Shown here: piece by piece, positions 57,110 to 64,000 of the stretch
Numbering within the stretch: the first letter of the stretch is position 1
Layout of the letters: every line of letters starts with the position of its first letter
Origin: Molanna angustata
Lineage: Eukaryota; Arthropoda; Insecta; Trichoptera; Molannidae
DNA: 64,000 nucleotides
Direction of reading: 5' to 3'
Assembly (NCBI GenBank): GCA_963576475.1
Contig: OY754981.1
Coordinates: 23,192,839-23,256,838 of the forward strand
Made by a program: the position numbers and the translations under genes
The notes under the pieces: model-generated
What the model was told of the DNA's origin: nothing
Databases searched by the model: none
The model's input: the letters and a program-made list of their open reading frames with translations, nothing else

Positions 57110-57335
57110 TTTTTATCACTTTTTAGGCAACTTACGAGTACTTTATCAAATATTAATTTAACACGCACCCAATAAAAAGTAACCACATTCTGGAGACTTG
57201 CGATATTAATCGTCTCAAAGATCCAGACTGAAAACACAATTAAAAACTGTATCTCCATTGAGAATCGAACCCGGGAGCTTTGGATCAACAGTCAAATACC
57301 TAACAAACTCAGCCACGAAGGCCGACATTCATGAT
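57110..57335 (-). mobile_element. tRNA-derived SINE family 1, copy D
   Basis: Minus strand: TGTCGGCCTTCGTGGCTGAG, TTTGTTAGGTATTTGACTGT, CCCGGGTTCGATTCTCAATG (B-box), CAGTTTTTAATTGTGTTTTC, CCAGAATGTGGTTAC, ending AGTACTCGTAAGTTGCC. The 57046-57288 minus frame is an accident of the repeat. Confidence 0.85.
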
Positions 57336-57344
57336 AGATACGCT

Positions 57345-57500
57345 ATTTCCTTATGATCATTACATACTCCTCTTAGTGATCTCATTTTTACAGTATTTAA
57401 TTTACTTTCATGCGTCTTTTGCCACGTCCATGTTTCACTGGCATATGTTAAAGTAGGCTCCATAATTATGTACGGTAATTTTGGCTTCCTATGTGATGCT
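57345..57500 (-). pseudogene. RTE-type RT fragment
   Basis: Minus strand reads IIMEPTLTYASETWTWQKTH, then ESKLNTVKMRSLRGVCNDHK. The (R/E)PTLxYxSETW...E.x...MRxLRxxxG motif is a hallmark of RTE-like and related reverse transcriptases. Directly downstream (in plus coordinates) of SINE copy D. Confidence 0.65.
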
Positions 57501-58400
57501 TGGATTTGATATTAGTGGTCTGAGTGCTACGTTTATTCCATTACCTGCTATAAATCTTTTAATATCTTTATCAGGTCTCCCATTCCGTTCATACAATCTT
57601 CAGTCAAGAATAAAACGTCAAGAAAAATGAAGAAGAAAATGAATGATAATTTAAGTCAAGAAAACGTCAAGAAAAATGAATGATAATTTAAGTCATCAGA
57701 ATAAAGCATAAAGTCATTAATATTACTCGAGAGATCGCAAAAAACTTCATTAATTTTATATTTTTTCCACTTCAACTTCTCAAGGTTCTGATTTGCATTT
57801 GTACAAAAGATTCAAAAGAATCGACAGACGGGTCGCGAATTTGAGATGTCTGGATAAAAGATAAGTGCAATAAAAATTCCACTTAATATTCTCATGAATT
57901 AGAGGACCTACCCGAATTATTCCCATCTCTTGAAATTGTTCAGAGATGTGGATCGTTGGCGATTTGGCTACATTTAACCGTCCCTCTTATTAAGATTTAC
58001 AAAATGAAAATTTTAAAAGGGGAAAGAGAGGCCAAAGAAAGCAGTTAACTTTCAACATTAACAATTACCTACTCTGCCCTTTTCATTACAAACAATTTAT
58101 TGACCCGGTGTAAACATTGCAATAATTCAAATTTTCAACGAGTACATATGTAATTTAACGTAGATATTTGTTTAAATATGACAAACATTAAATATTTTTG
58201 GTCGAATCTAACCGTATTTGTTTTGATACATTCAAAAATAAGTTGACGTTCCGAATAAATTTAGCCATATTTAAGAAATAGCTACATAACAAGTTTTATT
58301 TTATTGATTTTATAGAACCAACAGTTTAAAATATGAGATTACATTAGGTATAATTATATTGATAGGTTATAAACCTGTTGTTGGGTATAACTTTTTTTTT
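57501..58400. other. No recognisable gene
   Basis: A short tandem duplication (GTCAAGAAAAATGAA) lies at 57627-57682. Nothing else. Confidence 0.45.
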
Positions 58401-58404
58401 GTAT

Positions 58405-58850
58405 GACAGTATCAACAAAATTAATTCATGCTCTCCGCGCATTTCTAAGCATTATAACACAAGGTTTGACGCTGATGTATCAATCGCAGGAGTATATCGA
58501 CAATGACGCAGTTATATGAGACATGGATTACCTAACTCCTAATCGCATTCCCACCTCAATTCCTACATGTCCCTGCATCATCTATACGTATAAAAAAACT
58601 TTGAATAACTTATCCTGGTTTGCCTTTGTAAACTTTAGTATTTAATATCTTTAATTTTAATTTCTTATATTATCTTTATATTTTAAATTTCAAACTCACT
58701 CCACTGTTTACATAATGAATAAGTTATTTCATTTTTATATTACGCATGATGTATGATGAGGAACCATTTAAGCAATTGCTAAACATTTATCATTATCTTT
58801 TGTAATTATCAAAATGCTTTTTGTTTTTCCACCTAAAAATTAAATAAATG
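58405..58850 (+). mobile_element. Old 35230-family LINE 3' end, one repeat unit
   Basis: TTAATTCATGCTCTCCGCGC, TTCTAAGCATTATAACACAA and CGCAGGAGTATATCGACAAT correspond to 36805-36900 (ORF2 end). 58690-58755 is a single tandem unit (ACTCACTCCACTG...ATTACGCATGATG), and the end (CCACCTAAAAATTAAATAAA) matches the family tail. Diverged throughout and with no tandem array. Confidence 0.82.
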
Positions 58851-59183
58851 AAATATAACCAAAAATAAATTGAAAAAATATGAAATCAAGTTCAGTTCGT
58901 AAAACATAATATGAATTAAAAAAAGTGATTAAAAATAACATAGATTTCATTTGAACAAAATAAATAGACATTTAAAATACTTCAAAAAACAGAAAATTGG
59001 ATCCACCAAAATGATTGTGGCATATACAAATAATTCCTATTGGTAAAATAATACGAATATCACGTGGTGGATAGAAACGTATCAAAAACATGGTCAAAAT
59101 CAACAAAAATATTAGAGTTTTCACTTGTTAATTTTGTCGACGGATAATTCGTGGTGAAACTCCATTATACTAGGTATAAATGA
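58851..59183. other. No gene; left flank of palindrome
   Basis: 59150-59183 (GTGGTGAAACTCCATTATAC) also occurs beside the related arm at 47820, so it belongs to the element. Confidence 0.5.
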
Positions 59184-59347
59184 AAACACTAATTAGTTTT
59201 AGTTTCACTATTTAATTTTAACACTGGCACTGACCGGTATCGATCTGAAGATCATCGTTAGAGTGCACTCTGACGATGATCTTCAGATCGATACCGGTCA
59301 GTGCCAGTGTTAAAATTAAATAGTGAAACTAAAACTAATTAGTGTTT
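59184..59347. repeat. Palindrome, 82-bp arms, PLE-like
   Basis: Arms 59184-59265 and 59266-59347 are reverse complements with one mismatch (T59259 / G59272) and no spacer. The right arm contains CTGACGA (59270-59276, the intact hammerhead CUGANGA core), then a GATC...GATC stem (TGATCTTCAGATCG), then ATACCGGTC where GAAAC...GUC would be expected. A related single arm lies at 47815-47935. Confidence 0.85.
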
Positions 59348-60055
59348 CCCTTAGAGTTTTCATATTTTCTATGGTTGTTTGTTAATATGACAGACACTAA
59401 TAGATTTGAAAAATTCATTCAGGACAAGAGATGCGTGATACAAACTTTGGTTTACAACTTTGATATTATAATTGATTTATATCCCATCCAAAAACTGTAA
59501 AAAAACGTTTACTTTTATTATTCTTATAATTATACTTGAGTTCACACGCACAAGGTTTTCTGTTAAAAACTGAATTAAACTAAATGTGTGGTAAACTGTA
59601 GTTGGAATTATGGAATAAATATTAATAAATCAGTCGAATTGTTTGAATAATAAATAAACTATCTTAATACATAAAAAACTCGTGTCACCATGTTCGTAAA
59701 TAATAATATCCGAAACTACCAAACCTTTTTCAAAGAATTGTTCTAAATTTGTATTGTTGGTTCCAGATTAAAAGATAGAATAGTTTTGGACTCGATAGAT
59801 GGCGCTGTTATCGATATATAAAAAAATATTTTTGCAACGAATTTTTTTTTCGATTTCTCATCCCAAAATATATAACCACAAATTTTGACTTCCCAGCACA
59901 CCTCAAAATTTTTTTAAATGTAAAAAGCGTCGTAATCACAGAGTATGGAATGATCAGAGGTCGTAATACATTTTAAGTTGTGCAATATTTTAATATATGG
60001 CGGTGTGAAAATGTACTGACATCTGTATTACGCATCTAGAGAATATACCTTCTTT
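59348..60055. other. No recognisable gene
   Basis: AT-rich; nothing assigned. Confidence 0.5.
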
Positions 60056-60320
60056 CCCCTTAGCGCTTTTGTCCCGTTTCTATCGGGGTACGCTTTGACC
60101 ATGATCCTGGAATTGGCGAGTCTGGTTATTACATTGAAGCGACTGCCATCTGACCTTCGTAACTCTTAGAAAGGGGAACCAGACAAATTAGATCATGGCT
60201 ACACATAACTAGTGATATAAATCCGCACATAGATTTTTTGAAAATCCAGAGGTGCGGTCCCCGCCCGGATTCGAACCGTCGACCTCACGCATGTGTGTCT
60301 CCTTTACTATGAATTGAACC
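60056..60320 (-). mobile_element. SINE-like element with B-box
   Basis: Minus strand: AGGTCGACGGTTCGAATCCG, GGCGGGGACCGCACCTCTGG, then GATCTAATTTGTCTGGTTCC, GAAGGTCAGATGGCAGTCGC and CGTACCCCGATAGAAACGGG. GGTTCGAATCC is a good polymerase III B-box; I see no matching A-box. Different from SINE families 1 and 2. Confidence 0.5.
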
Positions 60321-60559
60321 CAGGATGCCGTTAATTGACAATATTGTCAATTAACTACCAATTGTCGAATAAAAATTAAAGTCCAGTATCCCGTGTTGAT
60401 AATGGGTTATGTTATTAACAGGAAAATATATATGTAGGAGTTATATCTCGTCTATGTACGCAACGCGAGAAAATCTAAATGTCAGAATCTAGATACGATA
60501 ATATTCGTGTGTTTCACCAAGCAATTTCGGCAAGGCGTGCTCAAACACGCGAAATTAGT
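60321..60559. other. No recognisable gene
   Basis: Contains a short inverted TTGACAATATTGTCAA at 60337-60352. Confidence 0.4.
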
Positions 60560-60640
60560 AAAGATACATACACATATGTATATAAACCATCACGCCATGT
60601 CTATCACTGGGTAGGCAGAGAAAAACGAACGCCACAATTT
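60560..60640 (-). mobile_element. RTE-type 3' tail
   Basis: ACATACACATATGTATATAA, CCATCACGCCATGTCTATCA and GAACGCCAC match the tail at 4207-4272 in the same orientation; the 60479-60661 plus frame is a shadow. Confidence 0.65.
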
Positions 60641-60879
60641 TCTTATAAACAAAGAAAATAAAAAAAAAACAGCATGGCTGATGGACTACATAGCGAGGGG
60701 AAATGAGTCAAAAGGAAACATTTCTAATTTACTTAGTAGATCTTTTGGTCATTTATTACTGTGTTAAGAATTATGAAAAATTCATATATTCTCACTACTC
60801 CATACCTATAAATGGAGGTAAAAAATACGAGTTGACAAAAAATAACAGTTTAGTAAAGTTTTAGGCAAATATCTTGAAC

Positions 60880-61330
60880 TTTTAGCCGAGAAGAGGGACA
60901 AGAACCAACGAAGCAAATTTGCGCTCTGCGCAACCGGAAGCTCGTTCAAGATTGTAACGTAAGGATACGTTACGTTTTGATTCATTCCCTACGTTTTTGA
61001 TTTATTCCTGAATATATGCAAACGTTATAACGCCCGCCAAAATTTCTGTTCTGAGCGTGCCTTCTCTGATTGGTTTAGATTCATTTTTTCAACGTAGACA
61101 TTCGAGTTCCCGGTTCGACTCGTCATGGAACGTCTCTCATTGGTTGGATTCCTTTGTTCCCAACGCGGCCATTATTATCGCGAAACCCTGCCGGCCGGAG
61201 ATAACAATCAAAATCACAGCCGGCCCGCACTCATATTTTGACGTTTGACGAGCAGACTCTATGTCTGTGAGACTAGATATGGGGCCGTAATTTTTCGAGA
61301 TTCAAAAAAAAATGGAGTTGTGAAGTTTCT
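60880..61330. promoter_or_regulatory. CpG-richer promoter-like island
   Basis: Richer in CpG and GC than the neighbouring kilobases. Contains ATTGG motifs (reverse CCAAT) at 61070 (CTGATTGGTTTAG) and 61138 (TCATTGGTTGG), an inverted pair GTAACGTAAGGATACGTTAC at 60955-60974, and CGCGAAACCCTGCCGGCCGG. No TATA box or ORF assigned; the following 300 bp could be a 5' UTR. Direction of transcription is not determined. It could equally be an old GC-rich repeat. Confidence 0.25.
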
Positions 61331-61955
61331 CTTTAGTGCATTGTTAAAATCACTTTTGTATACCACGCTCATAATAATGATATGGAATTACAGTCGTGTT
61401 GTTCTGTGTAAACATTGAACGCCAAGTTACGATGGATTCTTACGTATAATCTTTTCAAGAAAGATCGCGTCTACCGCCATGAAAGTGGTCATTAAAAGGA
61501 ACCTCTTATGAACTAGTAATTAATGGTGTTATGTGTGAACAGTGATGATAGCTGTAACTGTCCTACTAAATATAAATATTGTGCGTGTACGCTCCGAAGG
61601 AATTATACGTTTTCTTTGTTCATCAAAATTGTCCTTTTTTTTTAAGATGGCGGGATGTCATCTACAATTCTACTTCGGCTCGGAATAAAATTAATAAAAT
61701 TTTAACTTGACGTATTGATAATATTAACGAACAAACATAACTGTAAACAACTCAACTTAAAAAAAAATAATTAATTGCTGAAGTGTATCAAATGTCTCGG
61801 AGAACTTTTTCTTACTCTCGTGTGATCAGATTGTGACGATTAAACAAAACCAAAACTCTTATTGTCCTCAATTGTCATACCTACGGAAGACTACTACAGG
61901 GCCCTCCTTTTGACGTCTACATTTCTATGATGACCGATGTCCTGAAATCCTTTCG
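61331..61955. other. No recognisable gene
   Basis: A short T-run followed by AAGATGGCGGGATGTC at 61644-61659; nothing assigned. Confidence 0.45.
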
Positions 61956-62050
61956 TGAATCTGCCCACCCGGATATGAACCCTAGATGTCCAGCTATCTG
62001 GCACTCTTCGAGGTCGATGTGCACTGGCTCCTTCCGTCATCTTGCGTATA
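61955..62050 (-). mobile_element. SINE-like fragment with B-box
   Basis: Minus strand: GATGACGGAAGGAGCCAGTG, CACATCGACCTCGAAGAGTG, then TCTAGGGTTCATATCCGGGT, with a diverged B-box. Not a functional tRNA. Confidence 0.4.
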
Positions 62051-62665
62051 AGTTACCTACACAATACCTACCATAACTCACGATCTATGTAAGTTGTTTT
62101 TATCCTTTTGACTGATGCATTTTCCATCAAAAAACATTCACAAATTTATTATAACTTCCTTGAAAACAATAATTTTATCTGTCAAACTGCACATGGGTGT
62201 TAATATACCTTGTAATATAGCAAATATGTTTCTTAACTAATATATGATATTGTTCCGACTTGGCCAAGTTCGTAAGATATTTCCTGTGTTTTGAAATGTA
62301 TTACATGAGACTGTGTAATTGATATACCTTCCCTAAGATAACTGTCATATGAAGGTGTAATTTAATTGTCATTTTGTTGCATTCATACAACGAATATTTG
62401 AAGTAACGTCGTAAATTATATGTTGAGTAAGCAGACCCGTTGCAACTGATGGTCCTCCGATTTTAAATATATTTTATAAAATTTACATTCTATATCGCAA
62501 CTTCCTTGTAATTGATAAAACAAATATATTATGCACCTGATATATAATATTTAATTGCATTAAAGTAAAGTGACTCGTCTGTTATATACAAATTTAGCTT
62601 AATCTGAATAAAATACATTTAACTCTTTACTGGGAGACCTTGTGCACGAATTTACTTATTAAAAA
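62051..62665. other. No recognisable gene
   Basis: Nothing seen. Confidence 0.5.
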
Positions 62666-62674
62666 AAAGAAAAA

Positions 62675-62820
62675 TTTTTGAATCTTAACTTCATTTTCAA
62701 TGAATCTTAACTGCATTTTCATTAATCTTAATTGAATCTTGGTTTAATATTAACTGAATTTATATTGTTACTACCATAAAGTTTGAATCTTAACTACACT
62801 TTCATCGAATCTTAAATGGT
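62675..62820. repeat. Degenerate ~22-bp minisatellite
   Basis: Loose repeats of TGAATCTTAACTGCATTTTCA: at 62678, 62700, 62728-62760 and 62783-62812, with drift between units. Confidence 0.65.
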
Positions 62821-64000
62821 AGAAGAGAAAGAAAAATAGAGTTTTTGCCTTTTTTTTATTGTTCAAAAAGAAATTATAGTTACACTGTTGTATTACAGAA
62901 TAGTGCTTCGACTTTTGTCAGACACTTCGTATTGTATGCCTTATCTTGCATTCGTCATATATATGTTTTTAATAAGGATTTTGTGTAAAACTGAATATTG
63001 TAAAATCATTTCGAACTTTTCGAAAATCTTAACTGCTAAAATCTGACTTTGAAATCCATCAAATAATATCAAATACCTAAATGTCATAATTCTGTATGTT
63101 ATAATAATTATAAGTAAATGAAAACTTGTATTCTTGATCTGGCTCTTCGATAATTTCAAATGTGTCTATAAGTGTACCAATTTCTGATTTAATATACTGG
63201 CTCCCGGTCTTTGGGACTTCAGCTGAACTGAATTCTTTCATTATCTTAAACCTAATGTCATAATGTTGTTGTCTATATATCACCCACATATCAACCCCCT
63301 GGGAAATTAAGAAAACTTGCTCTGAACTCCAAATACCAACATTGGAATACCTGCTGCTCTAGCCGGCAACAGTGTCTATCTATAGTAATATTGTGCGCTC
63401 TGTACCATCCTGGACTAAGTTCTGTGCAACCAGGAAAACATAAGGTATAAACTTGGATGCCGCTCAATGTGAGTATATCTAAGTCCCCTAGATGACATTC
63501 ATTCTGGGGCATCTAAAAATAAATCAGTCCCTCCATGTAGCTATGTGTATGTATGTGTGTACATGTATTTATATATGTAGGCATATACATATATTGAGTA
63601 AATAAGTTAAAATTTTAAAGTCAATAATAATAACTGTTCCCCCTCCACCTACCACCTATGGATCACGCGACAAAAGGAGCGATACAAAATAGGTAACGCG
63701 ACAAGATGTTTGGCGAAATTAATTAAGATCACAAACGATTTTACTTTTTTCTCATTTTCTTTATTTTTATTATTTTAAATAGATAACTTTTGTAACATAG
63801 GAAGGAGTGTGTGTTTGTTTGGGAGATCATTTTTGTGTGACATTTGTATGTCTCTTTTTACTGTAATGCTGTTTGTTATTTTTAAAGTATACATAGATAT
63901 TGTCTTCAGAACACGCCGACAAGTCTAGAAATTAGACTTTGTGTGACTCAGAATCATTGTTTTCTTTTTGTTGTATCTTATGTTTTTTATTATTTTTCAA
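62821..64000. other. No recognisable gene
   Basis: The minus frames at 62941-63289 and 63291-63512 show no motif. The latter is Cys-rich in part but has no recognisable spacing. A TG/TA-rich simple stretch lies at 63540-63600. Confidence 0.4.

Noticed and set aside
63291..63512. Cys-containing 73-codon minus frame as a small secreted peptide
   Set aside because: No signal peptide, no recognisable cysteine framework and no supporting context.

Overview
This is AT-rich animal nuclear DNA. The retroelement families, the tRNA-derived SINEs, the PIF/Harbinger remnant and the recurrent TAGGTACCTA-type strings point to an insect; the order cannot be fixed from sequence alone. I recognise no conventional host protein-coding gene and no functional rRNA or tRNA gene. 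The window reads as an intergenic or intronic stretch built from layers of transposable elements.

Layout. 1-8.3 kb: a 5'-truncated LINE (1465-2858) joined to a perfect 89-bp-arm palindrome (2860-3038), RTE-type tails, and two copies of a foldback family called F here. 8.3-12.4 kb: mostly featureless, with two old reverse transcriptase (RT) remnants. 12.4-14 kb: a Penelope-like element (PLE) remnant made of 262-bp inverted arms around a GIY-YIG-type C-terminus, embedded in long (TA)n. 14-21 kb: a GC-richer island, a family-G repeat, candidate DNA transposons with terminal inverted repeats (TIRs), and LINE/RTE tails. 22.5-26.5 kb: a 761-bp element bounded by a 12-bp target-site duplication (TSD), a 450-bp F element bounded by a 14-bp TSD, and a LINE 3' end consisting mainly of a ~77-bp tandem repeat. 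26.5-35 kb: RTE tails, a second G copy and a PLE arm. 35.2-37.9 kb: a LINE with an uninterrupted RT reading frame and the same 3' tandem repeat, followed by a SINE. 38.8-49.8 kb: LINE and RTE remnants around the best-preserved element, a minus-strand LINE with an ORF1 remnant and a full 951-codon endonuclease-RT ORF2. 50-57.5 kb: a SINE-rich stretch in which a 983-bp PIF/Harbinger derivative has split one SINE with a CTG duplication. 58.4-64 kb: an old LINE 3' end with only one copy of the tandem-repeat unit, a second PLE-like palindrome (82-bp arms), SINE-like pieces and a CpG-richer promoter-like island near 61 kb.

No genes here form a pathway. The functional logic is that of elements: autonomous LINE/RTE and PLE lineages supply RT and endonuclease, while SINEs, the 761-bp element and family F look non-autonomous. 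The points most worth following up are the palindromic PLE repeats with hammerhead-like cores, the F family (foldback copies plus a 14-bp TSD), the expansion of a minisatellite inside one LINE 3' UTR, and the nested Harbinger-in-SINE insertion with a readable empty site.
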